From Desulfosporosinus sp. (lineage in GTDB: Bacteria; Bacillota; Desulfitobacteriia; Desulfitobacteriales; Desulfitobacteriaceae), in the NCBI GenBank assembly GCA_003513495.1, contig DOPM01000057.1:195974-259973 (forward strand): a stretch of 64,000 bases of DNA, written 5' to 3'. The notes under the pieces are model-generated. The model ran no database searches. It worked only from the letters and a program-made list of their open reading frames with translations, and had not been told where the DNA came from. The translations under genes were made by a program, and so were the position numbers. This document shows positions 17,040-25,712 of the stretch, piece after piece (position 1 is the stretch's first letter; the number at the start of each line of letters is the position of its first letter).

Positions 17040-18674
17040 ATGTTTGATACTGTCATCATGGGTGGTCTAATTGTAGATGGAACCGGAAACATACCCTATC
17101 GATCCGACATTGGAATTAAAGATGGAATGATTGCTGAAATTGGACTGGGGCTATCCAATGAATCTGCTGAAATCTTAGATGCAACGAGCAAAATGATCAC
17201 TCCAGGATTTATCGATGTCCATAGCCATTGTGACTTGGTGCCGTTTATGTCTGGCCCAATCCGTGAAAGCAGGATTAATCAAGGAGTTACAACCGAAATA
17301 GTTGGGCAATGTGGTTTGGGTTCAGCTCCCCATCTCGAGAGGATGGAAGACTGGCGCAGCTATCTTAGCCCTATTTTAGGTCCTGGTCCACTTACCTGGA
17401 ATTGGCCAGATTTTTCTACGTTCTTAAATGAGCTAAGGCAAGCGGACAAGCCAAACAATATCGCTGTTTTAATCGGTCACGGGGCAGTTCGAGCCCAAGT
17501 TTTGGGGTTGAATAATATCCAACCTTCAGCAAAAGAAATCACAGCCATGAGTAGAATCGTCGAAGAAGCAATGTCAAATGGGGCTTTAGGAATATCCTAT
17601 GGTTTAGCATACTTACCTGGGATATTTGCGCCCAAACAAGAACTCCTTGCCTTAAGTTCGGTGGTCGCGGCTTATAACGGAATTATGATGATTCATATAC
17701 GAAGTCATTCCCGCCAAGTTCGTGAAGGAATGGCCGAAGCACTTGCCGTAGCTAAAGAATCTGGGGTTAAGCTACAGATTTCCCATATGCGCTCCTATGC
17801 AAATCGAGATTTTGGCATTACCGCTGAAGAGTTAATAGACATGGTAGAAGAAGCTAGAAACCATGGTGTCGACGTAACCTTCGATGAACACCCTTATAGG
17901 GCTGGGAGTACACTTTTGTCTCAGGTTCTCCCTCCATGGGCCAAAGAAGGTGGCAGTACGGAAATCATCCGCAGATTAAAAGACCCTCAACTTCGAGCCA
18001 AACTAAAAGATGAACTGAGCAATTCTGGACCAAGTTATCCAGGCTGGGATAACTTTGTGGGCATGGTTGGCTGGTCTAATATAATGATAAGCTCTGTAAC
18101 GAAGCACCAAAACAAATGGGCAGAAGGTCAAACCCTAACTCAATTAGTCTCAAAAAACTGCTCCGAACATGTTGAATCTGCAAGCGAAATCATCGATTTG
18201 CTTACAGAACTGCTAATTAGTGAGGATTGTCGTTGTTCAATGGTAATCCAAAACCTTTTTGCCGAAGAAGATATTATAGCTTTAATCAAGCACCCGTTAT
18301 GTCAAATTGGTTCGGATGGTATTCCAACCGGCAAACCTCATCCCCGTTTATACGGCACATATCCTAAGTTTTTAGGGGAATATGTCCGTGATAAGAAGAT
18401 ATTAACTTGGGCTGAAGGTATTAAGAGAATTACCGGAGACCCAGCACGAAGATTGAACTTAGCCAACCGAGGATATGTAAGAAAAGGCGATATCGCTGAT
18501 TTAGTGATTCTTGATTCTAATAAAATCGCTGCCCCAGAAGATTACAACAATCCTTCAAAGGTTCCTTTAGGAATTGACTACACCTTGGTCAATGGTCAAA
18601 TCGTGGTGGCCAAGGGTAAAGTTCATAAAACAAACGCTGGCCAGCTTTATTCTCCATCCCTTCCCCGATCCTAA
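17040..18674 (+). CDS. N-acyl-D-amino-acid deacylase family amidohydrolase
   Basis: The 544-residue protein has the amidohydrolase metal motif DVHSHCD (about 59-65), the bridging Cys in VGQCGLGSAP typical of D-aminoacylases, and later His ligands in IHIRSHS and QISHMRS. Near the C-terminus are GSDGIPTG and the closing KGDIADLVILD segment. It would remove N-acyl groups from D-amino acids or hydrolyse a related cyclic amide. AAAGGG lies 11 bases before the ATG. Exact substrate is uncertain. Confidence 0.85.
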   Translation: MFDTVIMGGLIVDGTGNIPYRSDIGIKDGMIAEIGLGLSNESAEILDATSKMITPGFIDVHSHCDLVPFMSGPIRESRINQGVTTEIVGQCGLGSAPHLERMEDWRSYLSPILGPGPLTWNWPDFSTFLNELRQADKPNNIAVLIGHGAVRAQVLGLNNIQPSAKEITAMSRIVEEAMSNGALGISYGLAYLPGIFAPKQELLALSSVVAAYNGIMMIHIRSHSRQVREGMAEALAVAKESGVKLQISHMRSYANRDFGITAEELIDMVEEARNHGVDVTFDEHPYRAGSTLLSQVLPPWAKEGGSTEIIRRLKDPQLRAKLKDELSNSGPSYPGWDNFVGMVGWSNIMISSVTKHQNKWAEGQTLTQLVSKNCSEHVESASEIIDLLTELLISEDCRCSMVIQNLFAEEDIIALIKHPLCQIGSDGIPTGKPHPRLYGTYPKFLGEYVRDKKILTWAEGIKRITGDPARRLNLANRGYVRKGDIADLVILDSNKIAAPEDYNNPSKVPLGIDYTLVNGQIVVAKGKVHKTNAGQLYSPSLPRS

Positions 18675-18862
18675 TAATCATCAATTAATAGCCGATAGTG
18701 GCACCTAGACTCACAGGTTGAACTTGTTGAGTTGCAATCGCAACCCACAATTTCCCCATCCTGTCGTGAGTCACCCTCTATTACCTTACGATATATTTTT
18801 AACCTTACGATTTTACTAACGATTGAACAGGTCTCTTGCCTTTCTTCGACGTTCAGTTCCAA
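18671..18862 (-). CDS. Possible small Cys-containing protein (63 aa)
   Basis: A TTG start is preceded by GGGAGG at eight bases. The product is mixed charged, with four Cys in the C-terminal half (GCDCNSTSSTCESRC). It ends overlapping the end of the convergent amidohydrolase gene by four bases. The good ribosome site is the main support; no family is recognised and the frame could be chance. Confidence 0.35.
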   Translation of the reverse strand: MELNVEERQETCSIVSKIVRLKIYRKVIEGDSRQDGEIVGCDCNSTSSTCESRCHYRLLIDDY

Positions 18863-18925
18863 CGCTTACGCCTCCCATGAAGTTTCCAATAAATTTGATT
18901 TTTCTCTATTATACACTTAATACCT

Positions 18926-18964
18926 AAAAATAACGGGTAAGCATTACTGCTACCCGTTATTTTT
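18926..18964. terminator. Bidirectional intrinsic terminator
   Basis: AAAAATAACGGGTA pairs with TACCCGTTATTTTT around an 11-base loop. A-runs and T-runs on both sides make it work in both directions, between the amidohydrolase and the convergent CotS-like fusion gene. Confidence 0.85.
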
Positions 18965-18997
18965 ATTTTAACTTGAGATTCAAATTGTATTAATCAC

Positions 18998-21900
18998 CTA
19001 ACGATGAATCATACCCCTTGTTACCTTAATAACCGATTTACTATCAGATTGATCGAACTGACTGTTTGCTCTTTTGGGTACGACTTCATTTTGACCATTC
19101 ACAAGGGATGAACTACGAACGCTTGTAGAATTAGAATTACTCTCACCTTTCGGGCGTGAAATCATATCCCGGGTGATCTTTACAACTGATGATACCATCG
19201 CTGAGTTTTTATTATTAACTTCCCTATCGTCTTTGGCTAAACCTTTAGCTCTACCTTTGACTAGTCCTCTATCCAAATTTTTGGCTAAGGGTTTATCTAA
19301 GCTCTTAACTATGCCTTTATCTAGACCGTTAACTAAGACTTTATCCGAACCTATTAATAGGCTCTTATCCCTGTTAAAGCTGTTTACATTATTTTTCCCT
19401 AGCGACTTATCTCTTGCTTTGACGTTTGATTTACCCTTTGCTTTAGCTTTAGTTTTGTCTTTTGTTAGAGCTTTTTCTTTCTCTTTAGCTTTTCCACTCA
19501 CTTTCTTAGGAGCCATTTCGTTATCGATTATTCCTTTCCATGCTTCCGAGACCTCGTTCGCTACCCGCTCCCAGCTAAACCTTTCTACAGCTAAGTCCCT
19601 ACCATTTAAGCCCATTCTCTGGCGAAGTCTGGCATCCTTTACGAGGGTTCGAAACTTTTCGGCAAATTCGATAGGGTCCTCGGGTTGCTCAACAAGTAAT
19701 CCGTTTTCACCAATTACCACTTCGGGATTTCCACCACGTGCCGTAGTAACAAATGGTAAGCCAGCAGCCATAGCTTCGTAATGGACACGAGCAAGGGGTT
19801 CTTGCCACTGAGAAGGACACACAAAAATATCCCCTGCCCAAAACCACTGATGAATTCGATCAGCGGGTACATAACCAGTACTGATCACCGGAAATGGAGC
19901 TCGCTCTGCCAGTGATCTGACATAAGCAACATAATCTGTAACTCTGTCGACACTGTACCAAGTTCCACCTACAATCACCAAGGCAATACTCGAATCAAAG
20001 GCGTAAAGTTCTTTAAGTGCCTGGATCAACAGATCAGTACCTTTTTTAGGGGTTAACCGGCCTACAAATAAAATAACTTTTTTGTTTTCAAGACTATACT
20101 CTTTCCTCAGATTCGCACGAATCTGAGCAGCTGATTTTGATTCTTCCCAAGGTACAAAGGCTTCAAGGTTTACTCCGGAATAAATCGTTTGCACCTTTTC
20201 AGCAGCTTGAGGATATAAATCAACGATTGTATTGCCAACATAGTCACTAACCGTGAAAATACGTTCCACTTCATCAATAGCAGCTATTGCATCAGCTTGA
20301 AGAATCTTGTTTGTATTAAACATATCATTATGCATACTTAAAATCAGTCGCGAATCAGGCGCAACTTCACGAATTAAGGGAATTAGCCGTGGTCGGTTAA
20401 AGACATGAATAAGATCAAAAGATTCTTCTTTAAGGAAATCAATGACTTTCTCTGCATAGATTTCGAAGTTTTTTTCACCATCAACCCTTACATAACGAAT
20501 ATTATCTTGATAACCTTCAATGGGTAATGAAGAATCTGTTGTTCCCAGAATTGTTAAGTCATGTTTTTGGGCTAATATTCCAGATATTCCTTGGATATAA
20601 GTTTGAATTGCTCCGCCCCGCACTGGTGGTACTGGCAACTTTTCCGTGCAGATCATGAGAATTTTTACATTCTCGTTCTTTTTCGCACTTGATTTTTTCT
20701 GACTCTTCCCTGTTTCAAGAGCTTTTTTCTTGCTTTTTTTCTTAGTTTTAGTTTCAAGAGAACTCCCTTTGATCATATTTGGATTCCTTAAAGAATTGTC
20801 TTTGATTATATTTGGTAATGTGGTTTTTTCCGACGTTGCCTTGATTTGCATCATCTCAAGAATTTCGGGTTCAAAAATAGGCATTGAGGCATAATTACCC
20901 GATTCGTACTTATGGCTATCCCTTTTCAGCTCGGCCAATACTTCAGCCTTTGATTTTTCTACTAGCTCCAGACGCTGAATGATCGGTTCCACGTATAGAT
21001 TTAAAAAGTTCAAAGGATCGAACAACATCTCATTTATGTGTTTGTAGAACTCATTAGGAAAGGCAAGATCATTTAATAGAATTTCATAGGTCTCGAGATC
21101 CAGAGGATTTGCTGAATGATAGGCATCTATCATTCCCCTTATCCAGGTGATATCCCAGCTTCCCAAGTCGAACATTGTACTCGAAATGAGTTTACGAAGG
21201 TCACGAATTGGCAAATCGTAGGACACTCCATCTAAATCAATAACCCATAGGCCACCCTCACCAAGTTGTCCATTAGACCACCCGAAATCTTGGTGAACAA
21301 GTCCCCAGTGCTGTTCCCCCATTGCTGCCATCTGAGCATAAGATGATTGCTCGAGAAAGCTTAATACATTGTGAGCTTCTTGTTTATATTTGTCTATAAC
21401 AGAAAGTAGTGTTCGACTGCCTGGGAGGTCATTATATGCTTGAGCAACGTTTCTGAACCAGTCAATTTTACTGGTAATTTTACGATAATAATCAGGCCAA
21501 CGATACAATCTGGAAGCTCTTTCGGAACCCGGTGGCGGAGTATATCCTCGGGAATGCCTATGAAATTCTCCTAAACCATAACATAAGGCTTGAGCGCCTT
21601 CAAGGTCACTCATTGCTGGGGTAAGAGGTTCAATCCAATCCGTAACAATCCATAACTTCCCACCCTTTTCAACATAGAGAAGGCCGTTTTTAGTTTGTTT
21701 TAATTCTGGTACCCTTCCTCCTTGTTTTACAATATAGTCCTGAGCGCCTACACTAAAAAGACTTCTAGCAGGTTTTCGATGTAATACTTTTAAACTTCGG
21801 GGCCCTTTATCCGTTTCAATTTTCCATATAGCTCCCCCTTTATCTGATTTAGCCGTAACTAAAATTTTACTAAGGACCTTCATATCGTAGCAATCAATTA

Positions 21901-22003
21901 CTTGGGTCGCTAATTCATCAATTTCTAGGGGGACCCACATATCTAAATCGATTATATCTTGGTGATCTTCATTATCCCATGGTTGAATCGTATATTCTTT
22001 CAC
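18998..22003 (-). CDS. CotS-like spore coat kinase fused to a CotSA-like GT4 glycosyltransferase
   Basis: The 1001-residue protein has three parts. Residues 1-400 form a CotS/YutH-type kinase-like domain with LVHQDFGWSN and VIDLDGVSYD. A Lys/Ser-rich linker follows. Residues about 450-830 are a family-4 glycosyltransferase with GGAIQTYI near its start, FVGRLTPKKG and the EX7E motif EPLARVHYE. The last 160 residues are a low-complexity K/D/L/N repeat tail ending in two related ten-residue blocks, VVKITRDMIS and VIKVTRGMIH. In Bacillus subtilis, cotS and cotSA are separate neighbouring genes encoding inner-coat proteins, so this is a natural fusion of the two. GTG at 22001-22003 has GGAGGG six bases upstream; an earlier ATG-like start was rejected. 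It is divergent from ugd. Confidence 0.85.
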   Translation of the reverse strand: MKEYTIQPWDNEDHQDIIDLDMWVPLEIDELATQVIDCYDMKVLSKILVTAKSDKGGAIWKIETDKGPRSLKVLHRKPARSLFSVGAQDYIVKQGGRVPELKQTKNGLLYVEKGGKLWIVTDWIEPLTPAMSDLEGAQALCYGLGEFHRHSRGYTPPPGSERASRLYRWPDYYRKITSKIDWFRNVAQAYNDLPGSRTLLSVIDKYKQEAHNVLSFLEQSSYAQMAAMGEQHWGLVHQDFGWSNGQLGEGGLWVIDLDGVSYDLPIRDLRKLISSTMFDLGSWDITWIRGMIDAYHSANPLDLETYEILLNDLAFPNEFYKHINEMLFDPLNFLNLYVEPIIQRLELVEKSKAEVLAELKRDSHKYESGNYASMPIFEPEILEMMQIKATSEKTTLPNIIKDNSLRNPNMIKGSSLETKTKKKSKKKALETGKSQKKSSAKKNENVKILMICTEKLPVPPVRGGAIQTYIQGISGILAQKHDLTILGTTDSSLPIEGYQDNIRYVRVDGEKNFEIYAEKVIDFLKEESFDLIHVFNRPRLIPLIREVAPDSRLILSMHNDMFNTNKILQADAIAAIDEVERIFTVSDYVGNTIVDLYPQAAEKVQTIYSGVNLEAFVPWEESKSAAQIRANLRKEYSLENKKVILFVGRLTPKKGTDLLIQALKELYAFDSSIALVIVGGTWYSVDRVTDYVAYVRSLAERAPFPVISTGYVPADRIHQWFWAGDIFVCPSQWQEPLARVHYEAMAAGLPFVTTARGGNPEVVIGENGLLVEQPEDPIEFAEKFRTLVKDARLRQRMGLNGRDLAVERFSWERVANEVSEAWKGIIDNEMAPKKVSGKAKEKEKALTKDKTKAKAKGKSNVKARDKSLGKNNVNSFNRDKSLLIGSDKVLVNGLDKGIVKSLDKPLAKNLDRGLVKGRAKGLAKDDREVNNKNSAMVSSVVKITRDMISRPKGESNSNSTSVRSSSLVNGQNEVVPKRANSQFDQSDSKSVIKVTRGMIHR

Positions 22004-22195
22004 GTCTTTCCCTCCACTATTATTTAAGGTTAGGCACACAATAATCTATTCAGCTTAGTCTATGAATGGAATCAATAAATGGATAATCTGTCTATTACAC
22101 TAAAAAATGTACCATAATATGTAATTTTGTAACCTATAAAATTAATTCTAATACAATATTAAAATTGCATTTTATTTGAATAGGTGGAGCGATTA

Positions 22196-23470
22196 ATGAG
22201 AATTTGCATCGTAGGCGCAGGTTATGTAGGCCTTACAACAGCTGCTGCATTGGCAGATTTCGGACATGAAGTGTTATGTGTTGATATGGAAGAATCAAAA
22301 ATAAATAGCCTTCGCCAAGGCAAGGTACCCATATATGAACCAGGCTTGGATGATTTAATTACTAAAAACGTTAAAAATAATAAGCTATTTTTTTCGTCAC
22401 TAGTTGAAGAAAGTATTAAAGAATATCCAGTAATTCTGATTGCTGTTGGCACTCCTTCCAAGGACGATGGCAGCAGCAATCTCATGTTTGTGCACCGGGT
22501 TATTGACGTCATTGCTTCTACTACAAATGTGTATAAAATCATTATCACTAAAAGTACAGTCCCTCCAGGAACTAATGAGTGGATTCACAAAAGATTGATT
22601 GAAAAAGGTATAGATGAAGACTTATTTGATGTTGTTTCCAATCCAGAGTTTTTACGGGAAGGATTCGCCTTAAGGGATCTTTATCATCCAAATAAAATTG
22701 TCTTTGGCACGAAAACTAGTCGGCCAATTAAAAACCTTAAAAAACTCTATTATAGGGGAAAGGCGCCCTATATCTTTACAAGTTTGACAGGAGCAGAACT
22801 AATTAAATATGCTAGCAATGCCTTTTTAGCTACAAAAATCTCATTTGCTAATGAAATGGCGCGCATTTGTGATGCTTACGAAGTGGATTATGATGACATT
22901 GCTAAAGGAATAGGGACTGATCCTCGAATAGGTCGCTACTTCCTAAATTCAGGACTAGGGTTTGGGGGATCATGCCTACCAAAAGATTTAAGTTCTCTTA
23001 AGCATTCAGCGGTAAAGAAAAACGTTGAAACTAAACTTCTTGATGCGGTAAGAGAAGTAAATGACACCCAAATCGATCTATATCTGAATAAACTTACAAC
23101 TGAGCTTCCGGATTTAACGGGAAAACGGATTACGATTTGGGGAGTGACCTTTAAACCTGATACAGATGACTTGCGCTCTTCCCCAGCAGTTATGATGATT
23201 AAAAAACTTCTAGAGAAAGGTTGTCAAGTTCACGCTTATGATCCGATGGTACAACTGGAATTAACGGGTGTTTATTCCCACACTAATCAGTATGAATCAG
23301 TTAAAAACTCAGACGCACTAATTATTTCAACTGAATGGCAGCAATTTCTTGAAACTGACTGGGCTGAAGTAAAATCAAGAATGAAGGGAACCATTGTTCT
23401 GGATGCTAGAAATTGTCTTGATGGGAAACTTGTCAGGAAGTTTGGTTTTCTTTACTTGAGAATTGGGTAA
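22196..23470 (+). CDS. ugd: UDP-glucose 6-dehydrogenase
   Basis: The 424-residue enzyme opens with the Rossmann motif CIVGAGYVGL. It has GTPS, STVPPGT, the EFLREG loop, the ELIKYASNAFLATKISFANE helix and the catalytic Cys in GLGFGGSCLPKD. It oxidises UDP-glucose to UDP-glucuronate for polysaccharide synthesis. The ATG at 22196 follows AGGTGGAG and begins directly with the fold. Lying divergent from the coat glycosyltransferase fusion, it may supply sugar for spore-surface or capsule glycan. Confidence 0.93.
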   Translation: MRICIVGAGYVGLTTAAALADFGHEVLCVDMEESKINSLRQGKVPIYEPGLDDLITKNVKNNKLFFSSLVEESIKEYPVILIAVGTPSKDDGSSNLMFVHRVIDVIASTTNVYKIIITKSTVPPGTNEWIHKRLIEKGIDEDLFDVVSNPEFLREGFALRDLYHPNKIVFGTKTSRPIKNLKKLYYRGKAPYIFTSLTGAELIKYASNAFLATKISFANEMARICDAYEVDYDDIAKGIGTDPRIGRYFLNSGLGFGGSCLPKDLSSLKHSAVKKNVETKLLDAVREVNDTQIDLYLNKLTTELPDLTGKRITIWGVTFKPDTDDLRSSPAVMMIKKLLEKGCQVHAYDPMVQLELTGVYSHTNQYESVKNSDALIISTEWQQFLETDWAEVKSRMKGTIVLDARNCLDGKLVRKFGFLYLRIG

Positions 23471-23709
23471 TGGCTTACCGCAATTGGGAAAACGACCGGG
23501 TTCAACTTCAACTAGAAGATAGAGAATAGCTAGAGAAATAACTTTTTGTGATACTTGTCGTAGAATCCAGATTTTGTGAAATATTTGTTTGTTAACGTAC
23601 CATTTGCTTAAAGTGCTCATATAATACACAAAAATCTCCAACCTATTCAGCTTTAATTAGGTGGAGATGTTGTGTTTTGGAAAATTTTAGTGAGGAAGGG
23701 TGCTCAAAT

Positions 23710-24519
23710 ATGAATAATGAAGAATTACTGAAATCGCTTCATGATGCACTAGCAAATGGGGATGAGATTGAGAAAATCAATGTTGTTTATATGAATGGTA
23801 AGGTGTTAGAATTTGGGTCTGAAGAGGCCGAACTAGAAAATGAAGAAGAAGTTGTCGGTTTTGAGGTAATCGAAGAAGACAACGATGTCGACGATGACGA
23901 AGCTGAAGTAGAAGACGTTGATGATGACGATGATGACGACGATGACGATGACGACGATGATGATGATGATGACGATGATGATGATGATGATGACGACGAT
24001 GACGATGATGACGACGATGATGACGATGATGACGATGATGACGATGATGATGATGACGACGATGATGACGATGAAGTCGATGAAGTCGATGATGATGATG
24101 ACGACGATGACGATGATGACGACGATGATGACGATGATGACGATGATGACGATGATGACGACGATGATGACGATGATGACGATGACGACGACGATGATGA
24201 TGACGACGATGATGATGATGATGATGATGATGACGACGATGACGATGATGACGACGATGACGATGATGACGACGATGATGACGATGATGATGATGACGAC
24301 GATGATGACGATGAAGTCGATGAAGTCGATGAAGTCGATAGTGTAGAAGTTGAAGTAGAGGTTGAGGTTGAATCTACTCCTTCCGAGAAAAAACCAGATG
24401 ATAGCTATTATGGGAAGAACTACAATTTAGTCGTTGAAGAAGTCAAAGCCGACGGAACAGTTTCTCGTATGCTTAAGTATCCTACAGGGCGCAGGGTTAA
24501 CGTAATTAATAACTCTTAA
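23710..24519 (+). CDS. Extreme poly-aspartate protein
   Basis: The 269-residue protein has an ordinary N-terminal part (MNNEELLKSLHDALANGDEIEKINVVYMNGKVLEF), then about 140 codons that are nearly all GAT/GAC. The run is broken only by EVDEVD-type islands at about 24073 and 24313. It closes with an EVEVEVEVES stretch and a normal C-terminus (SYYGKNYNLVVEEVKADG...). The ordered ends and a GAGGAAGG ribosome site before ATG 23710 argue for a real gene. The acidic run could bind Ca2+ or basic coat proteins. It is next to ugd and the CotS-like gene, whose tail is strongly basic. The function is unknown. Confidence 0.8.
   Translation: MNNEELLKSLHDALANGDEIEKINVVYMNGKVLEFGSEEAELENEEEVVGFEVIEEDNDVDDDEAEVEDVDDDDDDDDDDDDDDDDDDDDDDDDDDDDDDDDDDDDDDDDDDDDDDDDDDDEVDEVDDDDDDDDDDDDDDDDDDDDDDDDDDDDDDDDDDDDDDDDDDDDDDDDDDDDDDDDDDDDDDDDDDDDDDDDDDDEVDEVDEVDSVEVEVEVEVESTPSEKKPDDSYYGKNYNLVVEEVKADGTVSRMLKYPTGRRVNVINNS
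23905..24345 (+). repeat. GAY codon repeat with an internal 240-bp duplication
   Basis: The poly-Asp tract is a mix of GAT and GAC rather than a pure trinucleotide run. The stretch 23981-24092 recurs almost unchanged at 24221-24332, an offset of exactly 240 bases (80 codons), including the EVDEVD island. Confidence 0.85.
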
Positions 24520-24604
24520 AATGCTTTGTTAAAATATTTAAAAAGACGAACTATAGGGCTCTTCTAGATGACCATTAGATTCTTAAATCCAATGAACAAA
24601 TACA

Positions 24605-24648
24605 AAGAGGATATCTCAAATGATAATGAGGCATCCTCTTGTTATTAT
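24605..24648 (+). terminator. Possible terminator of the poly-Asp gene
   Basis: AAGAGGAT pairs perfectly with ATCCTCTT around a 20-base loop and is followed by GTTATTAT, about 85 bases after the stop codon. The loop is long and the T-run weak. Confidence 0.45.
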
Positions 24649-24883
24649 ATGAACGAGCTTCAGGGCAAACCTAGTCCTTTTAATAATGAAGTGTTGTTCA
24701 AAATCTTAATAACTATTTCAGATTACCTAGAATTAAAATCAGGTAACTTCTGGCCAAAAACATAGCTTTATCTCTGTTTAACACAGATACATTCCCTTGA
24801 GAGTGCCTGTCGCAATAAAATAGCGTGCTGTCGCACGCGCTAAAATCAGTTATCCCGATTCAAAAATTTTATACTTTCCTATA

Positions 24884-24917
24884 CAAAAATAAAAAGGGCC
24901 ACTCAATGAGTGGCCCT
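24884..24917 (-). terminator. Strong minus-strand intrinsic terminator
   Basis: Read on the minus strand, AGGGCCACTCA pairs with TGAGTGGCCCT around one base and is followed by TTTTTATTTTTG. No protein gene ends nearby on this strand; the nearest upstream gene starts about 1.6 kb away. It therefore marks the 3' end of a non-coding transcript. Confidence 0.85.
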
Positions 24918-24930
24918 ACTCTAAATAGAT

Positions 24931-25339
24931 CCCGCAAGTTCCTCCACAATTAATGGATACACGGCTCAAGATTAATCTACTACTAAGCTTTACCAACAAT
25001 TAACCAGACAATTTGTTAACACATGCACCTTACAATAATCAATTATCTAATGAATCTTAACTCGTTAAAATAGTTTGATTCTTGAACTAATATGGGTCTA
25101 ACATTTATTAACCTCAAGGTAACCAGCTATTACATGTTATTGGTAACGTAAGGAAACTAATCTGGACAAATCTTCCACTACTTTGTACCTTTTAAATCTC
25201 TGCGGTCAATCTGATAACTAATTTTCTCCGGGAAAAACCTAAGCTTACAAATCACCTTAATTCTTTCCTAGCTTGCTTTAATACCACTTAAACAATTTAA
25301 CTCAGAGTGACTGACTGACTGATTGGAGGAACTTGCGGG
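24931..25339 (-). ncRNA. Candidate structured RNA (about 410 nt) closed by a 16-bp terminal stem
   Basis: CCCGCAAGTTCCTCCA at 24931-24946 and its exact reverse complement at 25324-25339 are 377 bases apart, so the RNA ends would pair. The 3' arm lies only about 14 bases before a strong minus-strand terminator. There is no protein-coding frame of note inside. It does not match what I remember of RNase P RNA, tmRNA, 6S or SRP RNA. The body is AT-rich with several small internal inverted repeats. The strand is inferred from the terminator and the upstream promoter. It may be a separate RNA or the 3' part of a roughly 615-nt transcript from the promoter at 25511-25538. Confidence 0.55.
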
Positions 25340-25359
25340 AAAATTATCTTTTTGGAACA

Positions 25360-25381
25360 CAAAAACCACCCTTCTAGGTGG
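25360..25381 (-). terminator. Minus-strand terminator-like hairpin
   Basis: On the minus strand CCACC-TAGAAG-GGTGG is followed by TTTTTGTG. It is a short but typical intrinsic terminator and would end a small RNA begun at the promoter near 25511-25538. Confidence 0.6.
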
Positions 25382-25504
25382 CTCAAATTCTCGAAATTCA
25401 GCATTAATTCAAACGATTGCAATGCTTAACTTTCGATGAATTCGAAGACTGCCTAGCACGCGACCAAAGATTTGTTTGAACTGAATTATTTGTTTAACTC
25501 TTAT
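25360..25504 (-). ncRNA. Candidate small RNA (about 145 nt)
   Basis: It starts at a near-perfect sigma-A promoter and ends at a terminator-like hairpin. The 14-base block GTTTGAACTGAATT at 25474-25487 pairs with TTCAAAC (25408-25414) and AATTCAG (25395-25401), leaving a six-base bulge. This makes a long closing stem around about 59 bases that contain a further UUCGA/UCGAA hairpin. No open reading frame with a ribosome site is present. A 6S-like rod is one possibility, but I cannot recognise the family. Confidence 0.5.
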
Positions 25505-25510
25505 GATTTA

Positions 25511-25538
25511 ATTATACCCAGAATTCAATTGTTGTCAA
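25511..25538 (-). promoter_or_regulatory. Consensus sigma-A promoter with no protein gene downstream
   Basis: On the minus strand TTGACA (25538-25533) and TATAAT (25516-25511) are separated by 16 bases, matching both consensus hexamers exactly. The next protein gene in that direction is more than 2.8 kb away, so the promoter must serve RNA in the 24.9-25.5 kb interval. Confidence 0.75.
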
Positions 25539-25712
25539 GAGCCAAAATGAAAAACTTTGCAGTATTTTGGTTCCTAGATCTGGAAAGAAGTCGGTCCAGG
25601 AAAAACTCACAAAAAAATATTGAGGTCAGACAATATTAATATATTAGGAAGTCTTGTAGCACTAAAAGGCTTCCAATTGACTTCCTAATCCACTTTTGTT
25701 AAGCAAAATGTG

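Noticed and set aside
23918..24346. Met/Thr-only frame inside the poly-Asp gene
   Set aside because: A shifted reading of the GAT/GAC repeat (ATGATGACG), with no start signals.
24568..24765. 65-codon plus-strand frame after the poly-Asp gene
   Set aside because: No ribosome site, and it runs through the predicted terminator hairpin at 24605-24640.
24931..25339. Mobile element with inverted repeats as ends
   Set aside because: No transposase, no target-site duplication beside the arms, and the arm lies just before a terminator; a structured RNA fits better, though it is not excluded.
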